Positions 11,601-26,335 of a stretch of 64,000 nucleotides of DNA are shown here, in pieces. The stretch lies in assembly GCA_936440205.1 (NCBI GenBank), contig OW387134.1, positions 23,166,908-23,230,907 on the forward strand, written 5' to 3'. The position numbers and the translations under genes are program-made. Numbering within the stretch: the first letter of the stretch is position 1; each line of letters begins with the position of its first letter. Source of the stretch: Lepidonotus clava (lineage: Eukaryota; Annelida; Polychaeta; Phyllodocida; Polynoidae). A model generated the notes under the pieces. It saw only the letters and a list, made by a program, of their open reading frames with translations, ran no database searches and was not told the origin of the DNA.

Positions 11601-14600
11601 TAGCTTATTATGCTTAGTTGCTGCAATGAACGACAGATTCAGATTATAGGAGACCAAGCACATCAAATGGAAACTAAGACTTAAACGCCAGACGTCCTAA
11701 CGTTGAGGCGGTGCAAGGGGTTGAGTGGCAGGTGCCCTGTGCCCGGGGTAGTAATGTCCGTGCCAACACCACTGCCGTCTTTATATATGGGTGTGGCCCT
11801 GGTCGGGCAAGGCGGGCAAATGTGAGAAAAATAACAGACCCGTGGCCGGGTGTAAAACCAATAATAAAACGCCCCGGTGCCGCCCGCCTGGCCGGTGGTC
11901 TGGGGTGCAGGGGCGTGTTGTTTGGTTGCAAAGGGGTGATCTTTTCTCGACGAAGAACAGGTGGTGTTTGGTGGGCTAAAGGATTACGCTGGTTAGCTAC
12001 GCTAATGTGTATAGAGTAGAGCGATGTTTAGGAGCAGCGTTTACACAGATCGTATGGAAGGTTCGGATACAGACACTTAAGCCACAGGAATTGAATAAAA
12101 TTACAGGAAAATATTGTTAAAAAATGAACTGCAAAATAAGTGATGGTACAAAGAATACAATGATCTGACGATAGTTGAATCTAACCAGAAAGTAGACGAT
12201 GTCAAAGGATTGCCTTTCTTATATTCGCGTGTCGTATATTAAACATCTTCATGCGTTTGATCATTGACAAAAGAATAGACTGATACTTCGCAAAACTCGT
12301 CGCACTTAAATGCTGTCACCGACCCTCGCCTTTTCCTCCGATTAAGACCTGGCTTTTATCTTTATCACTGTGTTTTGAAGGAGGGATTTCCAGGACCTGT
12401 GGTATCTTTGCAACACACACTAAAATGAGAACAAACAGAGAGTGTTGGTGACACTTGCGTCGGGGAGATCGCCCGTTCACCAGACACACAAGACCCCACA
12501 GCCCCCCTCCGCGTAGATCTGAGGGGGGCCTGAGGTAATTCTGAAAGTGGTCGTCTCTCGGCCCGACCCGTCCCGGCCCGTCTGTTGTATGACAATTACC
12601 CCCACAACTCGCCTCTCTGATCTCCTGCTCGCGCTCTCTCACAGCTCCAATCCCCGCTGGGCTCGCCCCGACCAAATAACCGTCGTCATCACTTTCATAT
12701 TAAGGTTTCCATTAGCCGACCGGCTGCCGACCGCGCCGGGTGATCCCGCCGACCCGCCTGAATATGCTAGCGTCCCCCGGGCGGTATCCATCTTGCTTTT
12801 GGCCGGCGGTCCTCGTGTGAAGAGGCGCCCGCCTCGAATCTCACTTTTTATGCACTACTACCAGTGGCCCTCAGAGTATGGCGAGCGTATGGCTGGGGCA
12901 TCACTACACGTCTACTCACGTGGGAGTAAGAGGAGAGCAGGGGGTGTGAACAACGCGTACGCCTTGCTTACCACTTATAGGAGGTGTTAGAAGATGTATA
13001 CTACTTGATGGCCAGGCTTTGTACCGTTATACGTTACACAGCACCCATAAGACGACCAAAAAGGCCGTCTGATGTAAACGGGCTCAAGAAGGTACGATAG
13101 ATCAAACGCTGAAGCTCCAATTATCGGTCCTGTTTTGACCAGCTTAGAGAGACGATGCATTCTTTGCAAGATGTATTTCTCTATTATGTTTCACACGAAC
13201 ACAAACAACACGCACATTATTTTCCATTAGAAGTACACAGGGGAGTTACTTTAGCTGCGGGTTGCCTCTCAGGCTATGTCACCGTCGAGTCACGCAACCT
13301 CTCCTCGGCAAATCGTGGACATGTCTAGAGAACCCTTTGTACATTGATTTTTGCAAGATCTTAGGCCAACATTAAAAAGATATGAAAAATGAATTCATTT
13401 TATGAAAAGAAATCACCTGGTCTGACCCTATTGCCGCTCAGGAGAATTTCAGAATGGAACAATCGCATGTTGGACCTTGTAGAGGCTGCACCAGTATAGC
13501 ACCAATGACTGAAAGCTGACCGCCGGAGATTGGCTGAAGGCGCCGGTCCACCTGACGTCCTGGGTTATTTGTGATTATGACGTCACTGGCGAGTTAGTCC
13601 TCTCAGAACAGACTTGTTATTATAGCAATTGATCACAGCAGGCTATTCTTAGCACATGCCAATTTGAAAATAGCTGCAGGCTGAAGCACGCCGGAGGGCA
13701 GGTTTGGCCCCTGGCTGAAAAGGGCACACCACAACATTTGTGTTCTTCATTAAATTGAAATGAATCATGGATAAATTGACAAAAAAAGAACAAGACTCGT
13801 TTGCAGCTTGTCAACCTAAATAACCTGTATTTGTGTTCAATGACAAATATAAATAGGCATAATCCTCCTATTCTATATAATGTAGAGTTTAGTGAAATAT
13901 CCCTCTTTTTCTAACTTATGAGTACAGGCGAACTCTGTAACGTTTTCATATAAAGGGTGTTATACTGCCTAACTGGAATTTAAAGATGACCTGTTTCAAA
14001 CTGAAAATGATTTTGTAAGAAAAGCCCGTTTACATTATATTTTGTGAAAGTTGTTATGGGTACAAACAGGTTTCTGTATAACTTATTTTTTAACCATTTA
14101 CAGTGAAACATGTACGGAAGGACGAGAAAAAGTATTACGAGGAGCTGCTGCGCTACTCGCGGGAGCACCTCATGCTGTACCCGTACCACTTGTCGGACGT
14201 TATGGTTAAGGGTCTACGCATCACACCCTTCGCCTACTACATCAGCATCATGACAGACATCATGACACAAGAAAAGAGTTACGACTCCCTCCCCAACTTT
14301 ACGGCCGCCGACTGTGAGTAACTATAAGTGTTAATTCTACCCTTTACATTTTACCTTGTACTAATAGCCTAGTACCTTTAGTATATTCTCATATTTTATA
14401 ATCTAGTTAGGATCAGGCCTAGCAAGTCTACTTCTAAGAAGAGGCATTTTACGCTCCTGGCGCCACCTGTTAACCAGTATAAAAGGCGTTGCAAGGTAGG
14501 GAGCGAGTCAGTTAGTAGAGTTTTAGTGAGAAAGTCAGTTGAGTGAGTTCAGCAAAAGAACTACTTGGAGCTTTGTATACCAGCTCCTGCGCAGTATACT

Positions 14601-17600
14601 GGAGTTTACCGATACCAACTACCTCGGACAAAGGATTGTGATAGAGCTAAGCGCTAGGGTGGTCTAGGATGTGCTGGAACAACTTGTATTCTAAATGTGG
14701 TTGATCACTGAGTAGGAGATGGGAAGGTGGACTGATGGAGACTTATTCACTGTGGCTTTGACTCGGGATGAGATGTTTACTTCAATAAAAACCCTTTCAT
14801 TTTAAGAGCTCCCTCATCGTCCATTTCTTTTGAACTATTGGGGAATGGATGAATTAACCTTGAGCGCAGTCTGATTGGCTCGATAACCTGGATGAACGAC
14901 TCATGGATAAATCAATTATATACATCACGCAGTCTTAAATCAAACACTAACAATAGTTCAACCTATGTGAATTCTTCTTTTCATTATGGTGAATATTGTC
15001 GGGAAATAATGAGTCATAATACCCATATTGTATTTTTTTTTTAATCTGACGAATCCTGAGGAAGACTAAGTAGTAGAAACATGCCGATTCCGCAATTCAG
15101 TTATTAGTCATCATGGCCAATGCTTTCCGTCCGCACTGTCATCTAGTGTATTGCAACATCTTTACTATTTTTAATCTGTACAAATGATTAAGAAACGTCC
15201 AAAGCAAAAATAATAAATGCATGCTAGTACATCATGCCTGGGACACGAACCCATGCCACCTTCTGACCTTCTGTTATCCAGTTTAATAGATTTTCAGGAA
15301 ATACCCACACACCAGATAGAAAATAAGGGTAAATATACAGGGATGTAAGTTTTCAGGGACATTTTGTTAGAGCCTGATACTGACGCATCTAACTTGATTT
15401 AAATAATCACTGCGGTCACATCAACTAGATAAGCAGCTAATGAAGGCTTAGTACCTTTCCATTATGTCCCACTCCAAATCCTTTAAAAACTCCAGTTACG
15501 AAACACCGTAAAAGGGAAGAAATGGGAACATGCAACTTAGATCAGCGAAATGTCCACAGCAGTACTTCGACTGGTGAGTTAAACATTGATGAGGATTATT
15601 GAAGTTGTGTTCACAAAGTTCAGACAGTCGACAGCGGCGGTAACTTATTATAAGACAGGCTTAATTTGAGACTGATAGTAGTGAGACTCGTGTCCATGGG
15701 CACCTATCATATAAATAACTCAGAGCGTCAGCAGATTTTTGAATATTTTGTCTAATCATAGGAAGTCTTATGCAAAGACGACGGATATGGGCCTTTCGTC
15801 TCTCCACATTATAAACACTTTCCAATGTGATTTACTCTAAAGACCTAAGGCAATTAAAGCACTTTAACATGCCTCTCCTGAATTCGAGTTTCGAATGCAA
15901 ATATAGTAGAACTGAAATCTTAAAGCATTTAGAAAGAAATGTAAGAGGCAGTCCCTGGGCAGAAAGGCCTGCCATGCAACCTGCACTCTCCGAACCCCCT
16001 CTCCTATCCTTGTCTGCCCGGCAAAGGCTCCCCAAGGCACCAGTGGGCAAACAAAGCGGCAGAACACTAACAGTTTTAAGTAATGGCCCCGCTGGCTAAT
16101 TCAAACAGCCCCTGGCCCACACCGACAAGGAAATAGCCGCCAGTCCCCAAACCCGAGCCGCTCCTCTGGGCCCGGCCGGTGCTATCTGCTAATGCCGAGA
16201 GGTGCCGATTTCATCTGGTTCTCGGGGCCGACTGAAGAGTGCTCAGGGTCCTATACATGTAAACAGAGTGACCGCTGCCGGGCACTACAGTGTGGGACGA
16301 TCAGTGGGAAACAAATAACAGGTACAGTAGGTTGGAAGTTCCAATCGCTGTTTGGCGCAATTGAAATTTATATCAACATACCATCCAAATATGTAGGGGT
16401 ATGTGGTAGGGAGAGGTTTTTTTTATTTATAGAACTGCCTAATGAAATCAAACAAGATGAAGTGATGACTTCGTAGCATACATCTACATTTTAGTGTTAA
16501 TTGGGTTGTGAGTTATCGTAGATAAATCCAAGAACAACGATACAATAAAGTAACACTCACAATGTCAAGGGCAGAAAGTAGTGGCGTTCTGGTAACCCGA
16601 CAGATAGTTATTTTTGCCCCTATTCTAACTATTTTACGAGACATTTGGGTGAAAAATAAAAGAATTGTGTAGGTACACTGTATATTCCGAAACCAGTGAC
16701 ATAAACATCTGCTTACCTAACCTAATACTTTTGACTGACGTAAACGCAACCTTTTTTTCCCTCTAGGGTTTAATAATAAATATTCCTTCAGGTAAACTAT
16801 GCTATTTCGCCTGTGCCCTATACCCAATATATAACACGATGACCTTGATAACCAACTATTGACCCTTGCGTACTTGCAGGTCTGCGTCTGCTGGGTATCG
16901 GCCGTAACCAGTACATCGACCTGATGAACCAGTGCCGCTCCTCCAAGGTGAGTCTTTGATCTCTACGGCCTCCACTTCCCCACCTCTCCGTCTCACCTGC
17001 CCGCGTGAGTGACCCATGTTACCACGCCACCCGGCAATGCCTCAGCTGCTCTACGTTAAATAGTAACTCACATCAAGCACCCAGTGGCGGGAGAGAGAGA
17101 GTGCGCGCACCCTACTTTTTTTGTGTGGCCAAATTTATCTTTTTTTTAATGTAAAATTCTGAAAAATCGGGGGTGCGCTCCCCCCTTCCTAATAGTGCGC
17201 CCCCACCTTCTCAAAAAGCTGGATCCGCCACTGGTACCGACCAGAATTCTGCAAATACTTACTTGACGGAGTTACTACTTTAATAATACCTTTCCACATA
17301 TATACAACAATGTATTTCAATGCCGGGAACAAGCTGATTTAGTTGCCAAATCCTATTGGAGACCTGGCTGGATGTATCTGCTTTTCTCGATGTAAATTAG
17401 TTGCCAAAACCTGTCTGGCTTATACGAACTTGGTTTCTCTTATCAGTTTGAACATACATGTATACTGCCATTAAAAAGGCCTTTCCTTCTCATAATGTGT
17501 CTATGCAGTATAAGAAGTAAAAGAAAAATTGCCTCAGTAAATAGGTGCAGGTAAGGTGTCTATGTTTTCAGATTTAATCATTCATAGATACGATCACCAA

Positions 17601-20600
17601 AGACACAGTAAGACTTGTGTTCATCATGATATGACCTGAGATGACGATACAGCATTAAACGTCAACGACCAACCACCAAACTATACCGAACCTGGAACCT
17701 AATTAAGAAACGTTTTACAGGTTTATGAGTCTAATTTTGCATCAAGGTTTAATTAGTATCATCTTGTTGACCTTATACTATTCCAATGAATGCAATCTAA
17801 TGAGTTAGTCAGTTAAAGCTTTTGTCAAAAAAGATAATGTGTGTCTGTCAACATCTAAAGCCCCATACCAACTAGGCTTAATCAGAACACAATTCAGCTG
17901 ATAAGTACCAAAAGAATCGGCCGATTTTTGCCCCGATTTTAATCTTTAATTAATATGCAGTATCGAAATGTATATGTTTGGTATGAATCTGTGCTAATAT
18001 CAGTTCAGTTTCATTTACCCCGTCGTACATGCCAGACCAAAGTCAGTTTTTTCAATGTACAAGTCTCAAGGTTTGGGAATGAGAAGTCGCTGATTATGAA
18101 ATATGAGAACGGAAAACCTGCAGACATTGCTCGCTCTGATTGTCAGTTGACTCAATCTTACGGCAGCCGGCGGATATGTCTGGGTCGATGCTCCAAGGAC
18201 ACCGATGTCGGAGCGAGGCAAATAACGCAGATGAATATAGAAAATGGTGATAGTGTGCGGTCATAGTAAACAGGAAAAGAATCGCGGTTAGGTGGGAGAA
18301 GATGGGGTGCGGCTGAGGCAACAGGAGGGTGTATGAGAGAAACGACAGGAAAGTAAAGGTTGATGGTAGGAGTAGCGCTGAGGGTCTTTTATAAAGGGAA
18401 TAGCTGTATGATTATATTGTAATGAGGACGTGAGGAGGGGCTCATGCACCCCCGCATTTTCTAAATTTGTAAAAAAAAAAATTATAGTTGAACTCCCATG
18501 TCTGACCCATTCCCGGATCATGCAGGCTTTCTTGCTCGCTAGACTCGCTGGGCAGTTTGATGGGTGGAGCTGGGGTGCGCCACTACTGACTCCAACACAC
18601 ATATATATATATAGTGGTGAACGTAATACCGAGCACAAACAAAGGGCGGTCCGCGGGCCTCGGACTCCCAGTAGTCATCAAACCGCACACAGCTCCCTTC
18701 CTTCAAGCTGTTGGTGTTGCACAATTGATGAGCGTTTTTTTCTTCTTATTATTATTATTTGAAACAGCGATCGTGTTTGGCCCAAATGATCGACACAGCT
18801 ATTTGGCCGCGCTTGGCCTACTCTTTTCGGACTTGTTGAGACGGTTCATTTATATTTAAACTTTTTTTTTAATCTTTAAGGATTATTTTTTTGGTCGAGT
18901 AAATCACGCAACGAAATATATACCTTTGTGTTACCTTCAAATCATCACAAATCAGCAGCAGTCGCCGTGTGTCAGGTTGTGTTCTGGAACCAAATCTTGA
19001 TGTATATTGCCGTAAGTGGGGAATGAGTAGTATAAAGAAAGCGATATTTTATGGTGGCACTCTAGACGAAATATCTAGGACGGATTGAATGCTCGAGTTG
19101 GGTGTGGCCCGATGAGCAAATATTCCGGTTCTGAAAATAGAGCTAGTTATCGCTCAGGTGTGAATGTGAAACACTAACTGGAGTTTGATAAAGTATATAA
19201 AAATTTAGTTGCACATATAATGTAATGTAATCTGAATAATACTGGGTTTACCGCGTTTAAGGTTCAACGACTCATTTGAACGACACGTAGGCCCCCTATG
19301 CATGTATAGAAGTAGTAGATTTTCAACGACTCATATTTGAACGATCAGTATATAAATAGTCTATTTTAGACATCTCATCATCTAATATGCTCCGCTACTT
19401 AATAAAAGTAGGCCTCATGTTGATGAAACTTCCGTTCAGGAGAGTCTTTATGCTTTGATCCTGTGAAGTTGCCACATGTGCACGTCGCCTTAATTAAGAA
19501 GATCTTAGAAGCAGAGAGGCAGTCTGGCTCGGTAGAATGCTCAATAAGCTCCGTATGAGAGTGACACGCTGTGACAGGCCTGGGCCGCCACGGCCTCCTT
19601 AGCTGGGAACACTCATCATATAACTGTCACAGCGGGCTGCTTGGTTTATGGGCTCTGTCGGAGCTGGCTCATCTAGGTGTGGGCCAGACCGAGTGACCAG
19701 CTTCCTGGCAACGGTCCTATGTAAACAGGCTGGTGTGGGGAGGTGTGTAAGTAGGTCTATTAACCAAGGAGGCGTGAAGTGCTCCGTCTCCGGGTCTTAG
19801 TATCTGGTCTGTCCCGATGGTTTGGCACTGGCTTGTGGACATTAACTAGTATAAGGACAGGTCTTCCAAGCTAATCATAATTATTAAAAGGCGATCCTCC
19901 GGGAGCCTTTTACTGGGCCTTAAGTCACTTGCAACAGTTGTGATGTCACAAAAGACTTTTTTGGACAGTGGTTTTCCTATAGTATTGGCTGTCTGTAATG
20001 TCATTTTGTCACCAAATTCGGAGGTAAAGTTTACTGTACAATTTTATTGAAAACATAAAAGCACTATTGGAAAACACTTCAACGTTTGAACTTGGGCATA
20101 CTGAAACAAACTATTTTCTCAAAGCATGATAAATGAGCCTTTTTTTTAGTGAATTTAAATGTTCTTGCTGCTTTTATGTTAGCATTTCCAGGTTTCAGTA
20201 GATCAAAGGCCCAGACTGTTTATCAACAATTAGGAAGGCATGTGTGTTAATTGATCTAGCACATGATGCCCTTGGGGGCAATTGATCTGGCACATGTTGC
20301 CCCTGGGGCATGGGTGTTTTACTGATGCTAACACTGTTAATCTTATACAAACAATTACCCTAGTGAATCTAGCACATGTTGCCCTCTGGGCATGGGTGTT
20401 TTACTGATGCTTACACTGTTTATCTTATACAAACAATGACCCTAGTGAATGGTCTTTTGGTAAACATGTATACTGAAAATAACTTAGATGAAACAACCAA
20501 ATCAACCAATACAGTTTACTTATCTAACTACTTTGCATGGTTTTGACATGTGAAATTTGTTGGTTTGTTTCTACTTTTTCATAAGCCCAAGCACCCAGAA

Positions 20601-23600
20601 AATTATCACAATTTTTTAAATCCCCTAACTTTAATTGGTAACCCAGGAAAATTAAATAGAGTTATTTTAAAGTTACATGAATTGATCCACAAAAGAATTA
20701 ATCTGTGATCTTGTAAATATGCAAAGTGTTAGACCTTGAGGTCAGTAAGAACTACCAAAAAAAAAAATCACCTATCCTTTTTGTTTGCCCAGGAAAATTT
20801 TCAAAATTTTGTATTGATTTAAAATTATGATAAAAAATTGAGTCCAAACCCTAGATACAGGGATCGCCGATTGGGTAGCTAGGCTATTAGATAGCCGGGC
20901 TCGTGCTTCTTGTTTAGAGTTGTCTGAGCCACAGCTTATATTCCCCACAGCTCAGCTCTCATAAAGCTTGTCTTGCTAAATTATCTACACGAGTAGCGCC
21001 TTTCTACAGCTTCACAGATAAACAGAACGGAAAGGGCTAAGCCACGTGAGAGTCGTTATGTTCATAATGTTTACATTTTTAATCATGAGAAAACCGTCTA
21101 TACACTATTCTTAACATTCTCTTAATAAGTAGTCTCATTATCGACGAAAGCCCTTCTACTTCCTTGATTTCACAAGGGTGTGATAAGAATAGAGCCTGGG
21201 CAGGCTATTATTTTCGTACTGCACTAGTTCTTTGAAGATTTCATCTCAATTTGGATATGAGACGTAACACGAGGCGTTGGCAGGCAGTGGTGGAGTATCA
21301 CTTTTAATGAGTGTCTGCCTGAGCAGCTCGCGACGGTCGGAAGGACTCAGATCACACGGGGCTGACTGAAAGCAGGGCGTACTGAGACGACTGGTCGGTT
21401 TGACATCCCCTCACAAATGGGGCAGCCGCTTGTCTCCCTCCCGCAGAGTCTCTCTCTATAGTCCTCTGAGCACTCATTCACAAGTGAAGAGTGCCTGTCG
21501 TATGTGAGAAGAACCCTTCGTGCTTGAACTGTCAATGTACCAATGAACATATCGTGTTTCATCACCGACTGTGAGGCCTGCGATCAGGCGATTTTCTCTG
21601 GGGGCTCGTGGCTTGTCTGGTCCTTTTTCGTCCAACTAGCAGCTCGTTCTCCGAACCAATTTCCCGTGGCCATTTTTAACCGGGAAAGAGCTGCTTCTGA
21701 AAGGGAGGAGGTGGAAAAGGATGCAAGTTAGTCTGTGTCGCGGGAGTTTTAAAGTTGAAACAAATACTTCTGGTGAATTCCAAGGGGAATTCATCTCAGG
21801 CTGCAGGTAACAAGGGGCGATGAGTTCGGCGATTGGAGCAGGAGCCACCAGAGGCTGAGCTGCACCCACATACGCTATAGGCAATATGACATTCCAGTCC
21901 TGCGAATTAAGGTAGCGGTCATACAAACAAACCAGTCGTAGGTCATTACCCTTGCTTATCAAACACAGACACACACCCCTTTATATCGCACGCATATCGC
22001 AACAACCGCTGGCCATCACACAGACGCCAGTGCCTCTGGTGATTCCTGTATTCTTCGCTTAGTGTCTGGGTCGGCTGTCCAACAAAGCATATTGAAACGT
22101 TCGCCCTGCCCGGTTCTCAGTCGGGTTAGGCTGGCGCAAAGCATATATATTTTATACACAATGTCCATCGCTGACTATACCTTTGTTCAGAGACGATGAA
22201 TGTATCTCACATATCTAACATAATGTCTGGAAAACCCTGCTGCCAGACTGCAGTAGCCCCGCGTAGCATCCACCACCCGTCACAATGAAATGTAATGAAA
22301 TCTTATCTGAAATTACCGAGACGGACCCACAATACGTATGAAACATTGAAAGCCCTATTGCATTAGCGGAAACACTCCCCCAAGTCCCTCGAAACCAGGT
22401 AATGGACACCAAATGACTCAGGAATTGCTCTTAAATTGCTCGCTGTCTAGAAAACAGCTGTATGGCGGTGAGGGGCCGCGGGGCGCGGAACAGTGCCGGT
22501 TTTTAGCCGGTTCGATATGATGGATATTTCCATTAGGCGTCCGTTGGGCCACGAGTCCTCCTCCCATCCCACCCTTATTGCAGGCAGATTAGTTCCCGCC
22601 GGCCCTGCCAGGTAGCGCTTTTGGCGGGCTTGGTCGGAGGCTTCATCGGAAAAACGACAATTTTAGATTGGCTAAGCATTTTGATCATTACAATATAATT
22701 GTTTCCTTTGTTAGTGAAAAAATCCTTGTATATTTGTAAATTAGCGTAAATTTGCAGAATTATGAAGGATTTTTTCACTTTAACGGATCCTGAGACCTGG
22801 CCTTTGTTCTTTTTGGAAAGTAACGGATCTAAAAGACTATTGTTCACACCTGTATTGTATTTCAAAGTACCTGGGTTGCCACCTTCACGGCTGGGTTGAT
22901 CTGGCCCTTGCCAGTGCCTATAGGCCTCTGCCTATAAGCCTCTGACTACAGAGGTAAGGCATTCAGCCCTGTGGTCATTGGTGGGCTGTCCAGGTGGATG
23001 ACCGCCCCCTGCTGGTCTGCACGGACGGTAAGTGAGGGGGTACACCACTCAGGGCTGTGGTCATTGGTGGGCTGTCTGGGTGTAGGAACGCCCCTACTGG
23101 TCTGGGCACGGACGGCACTTACACTGGTTCCCCGCGGTAATTCCGATACTCTACCCCTGTCCGCTCTGCTATACAAGGGGCAGGTATGGAGAGGCGATCT
23201 AGGTCAGCAGAGCAGTCTGAGCGAACGCTGTCAGCTATTACATAATGTCGCGCGACCACCACAGAGTAGGCTAAAGTAGGCCTGATGCCAGTATCCCCTT
23301 CATTCATTCGAGTTTGGTACAGTGCCAGGTGTTGACCCTTCACGTGGTCAGGCCCTTACCTGTTGGTCTCCCAGAATGACGAAAAGGTGGTGGGGATTTT
23401 GATCATGTGACTGGCTGGCGGGATATCAACGTAGTTTGAACTCAGAGGCACACCGATGTACATTGTGTTCTCAAACCTCCACACCAAGGAGTGGATTTAC
23501 GCATTATCCATAGATCTAGGCCTACTGGAGTGGATTTACACATGCTGGAGTGGATTTACGCATAGTATAGAACTCAGACATGAAAGCTATAACTATAAGG

Positions 23601-26296
23601 TAGATTAATATTGTTTGTTCAGACACTGTCAATGTCAACATTCTGTACGCTGCTGTAAGTGATGATCTGTTCAAAATATCTTTTTTTTTTTTTTTTTTTA
23701 TTATTCAAATTAAGGTAATAATGATTTTTTCACTAATAGATCGTTTACGATCTTCATTACACGTTTCTTGTTTATTCTATCATGTTTGATAAACTGTTGT
23801 ATTTATGGTTAATAGGTAGTCATATAAGAGGGGAACATGGGAAAATGTTGATATATTATTTTGTCGTAAAGGTGAGATCCACAATAAATGAGACTACCAG
23901 ACTGCAATAACGAACATAGTAGATTTAAGAGAATATTTATGTTTCAAAGGAAGGATTTCTCTATATACTCTTATTTTCTGGTTCCCGAGTGACAAATAAG
24001 AGATGCAGTCAGTTGATCAGTGTTAGGACCATAACCAGCATGGATGAGTATGAAACTTGAAAGAGGGTGAATATGATGAGCATCAGCACATACAGTACAT
24101 AGGCCTAAGTACTAGAACAAGTACTAGAAAGGTTGTGGAGCACATGAATATTATACATGACGCCTATCAGTTTGGGAAACCTCCAAGTACATTTGCCTTT
24201 GTTTTGTTCAGCTAAAAGTGGAATGCAACTGCCTAATGCGCTTGTATGTGAATATAGGCCCAAATGCCTATACTCAGGCAAAACGTTTCTCAACTTTAAA
24301 CATTGAAGCCTCAGACAATAACATTAAAGATCAACATTTACCGAACAAAGTTCTTTGGAAAAAAAGGCACTAGATGGCCGCGACATGTATCTAGTACAGG
24401 GTGTGGACATGAATTGAAAGCAACCCTGCAGATAGAATAAGTTCTGCATCAACAGGGGTAAAAAAAAGTAAATAAAAGCGCTTTATAAGAAGACAGCCGG
24501 TGTCTGCCGAGATCAATCTTATGAGGCCTTTTGATCTGACACCTGGCTGTGACTAGTGCTGTGAGCCGACCTAACTGTTAAAGGGCCAGTATTATCCGCC
24601 CCTCCCCCGCCAGGCGGCGTCTGGTGGCGGCGGGCATGTCGCCGCCAGGGGTCAGCGGGTGCGTGTCTAGCGCTGATCCCGGACGTACCAGACAGACAGT
24701 CACACGCCCTCGCCCACCGCCGGACAACAGCGGGCGAGCATGGGGGCTGTCGGTGGGGACATGAGAAGAAGCTACACGTCCTGTCGGCTACCAGCGACAG
24801 CAGCACTAACAGGAACCGGAACTGGGAGCTGGGAATGAGCATGCGCTGCCCTTGATCTGCTAGTGTGTTACGTCACGTCTCGTAGAATCTTACAGGGACT
24901 CTCCTTTGTAAATGGAAATGACTCTTTCAACTGACATGCCCTTTGGAAGACTACTTTTTGAGGGCATTCTGGTTCTTTTTCTTGAATTCCATTGCTCCCT
25001 TGGTGCAGTTAGACAGAATGAAATGACATTATCCCACCCTTCTGAGCCTTTTGAGTGTTCGCCGACTGAATTTTCGCGGCCTTTTCTCAGCATTGACGTC
25101 AAATGTCAGCGGGCTCAGGGCCCGTTTTAGGTGTGGTCCTATCTCTAATAGATGAGGTTAGAATTTGTGTTCACTTTCCTGTGCCTCTTCACCAGGTACA
25201 AACTGCCTCCGATTACAGCTCACTGCAGACGTCAAACACCGCACAGATCACATTCATATTGTTCTGGGCTCAGTGACAGCACCCTGACCTTTTTATTTGT
25301 CACAACCTTGTCTTATTAATTGCTGATGCAACATGAGCATAGTGATCATGGCTGAATGTAATCGCTGCGATTCCAAACAAAACGAAGCTTATTTAATCTA
25401 TTTTTGAAAAGTTGTCTTGACCTTTTTCGTGAGTCTGTTGCTGTCGAAAAAGAAGCTAGAAAATTGAAGGAATTAGATGAATAGATATTTTCAGGTTATT
25501 GTGTACCAAAAACCTAAATCCTGCATCTTTTAGAGACGTCAATTTTTTTCCTAACTTAAAGATAAGAGGAATATTTCTGCATTTCACCAGTTTGAAATCC
25601 TCATCTCCAAATCAGCTGTGTAGGTCCTAGTTTGAGGGTCAGTTTAATTCCAGATGATACCAAAGCTTAAACATACAGAGAAGAAAATTTCCTTATCTTC
25701 CGAAGTTTCATCTGGTTTTACTTTCATATGGCGCATTTATATACAAATAGAACCAAAGCAGGCGGGCACAAGAATGGGGCGTCACACAGTACAAACAATA
25801 AACGTCACTGGTTGTTCCGCTACGGCAGTAACGTGGCATGGGACCGGCCTGGACGCTTCCCAGTCTCTTATTTCATTCAAAGCTGGATACATCTACCTTC
25901 TCTAGAAGTGTTGCCAGGTCCGTGGATCCCACTCGCCAAGTTTACATCCACAGGGCCCCATTACCACCAGAAGGCGTCGAGCTGCTCTATAACTGCACGT
26001 GCGCACGACTCAGCCGGGGCTGAAATAGTCCTCCTGTGACGAGGGGCCTGTCCCCGGGCACTACTTCGCCGCCCTCCCGGCAGAGGGCGCCCCTCCTCCC
26101 GGCAGGGACAGTCCCTCCTGTGCCGACTTCAAAGACCCCTCGGCCTCACCTGGAGCACGCCTGGAGCAGCCAGGCGCCTTCTATTGCCGGGCCGCTGGCT
26201 TTACAGCAGGTGCTCGTCCACACCCTTATTATTAAGTCCCTGAGATGACATGTTAATGGCCAGCCTCCTGTCACCTGGGGATCTCAAAACGGTTAA

Positions 26297-26335
<39 letters not shown>

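Noticed and set aside
12547-12990. 147-residue frame in GC-rich intron sequence
   Set aside because: Pro/Arg composition follows base composition, frames are open on both strands and there is no family match.
14103-14105. GTG as a start codon of a separate small protein
   Set aside because: It straddles the acceptor site; the Val codon is formed by splicing.
15236-15260. tRNA B-box-like GGTTCGTGTCC on the minus strand
   Set aside because: No A box or cloverleaf around it; too short to call a tRNA or SINE.
23681-23699. T19 run as a possible retroposon tail
   Set aside because: No reverse-transcriptase or SINE body recognised beside it and no target duplication.
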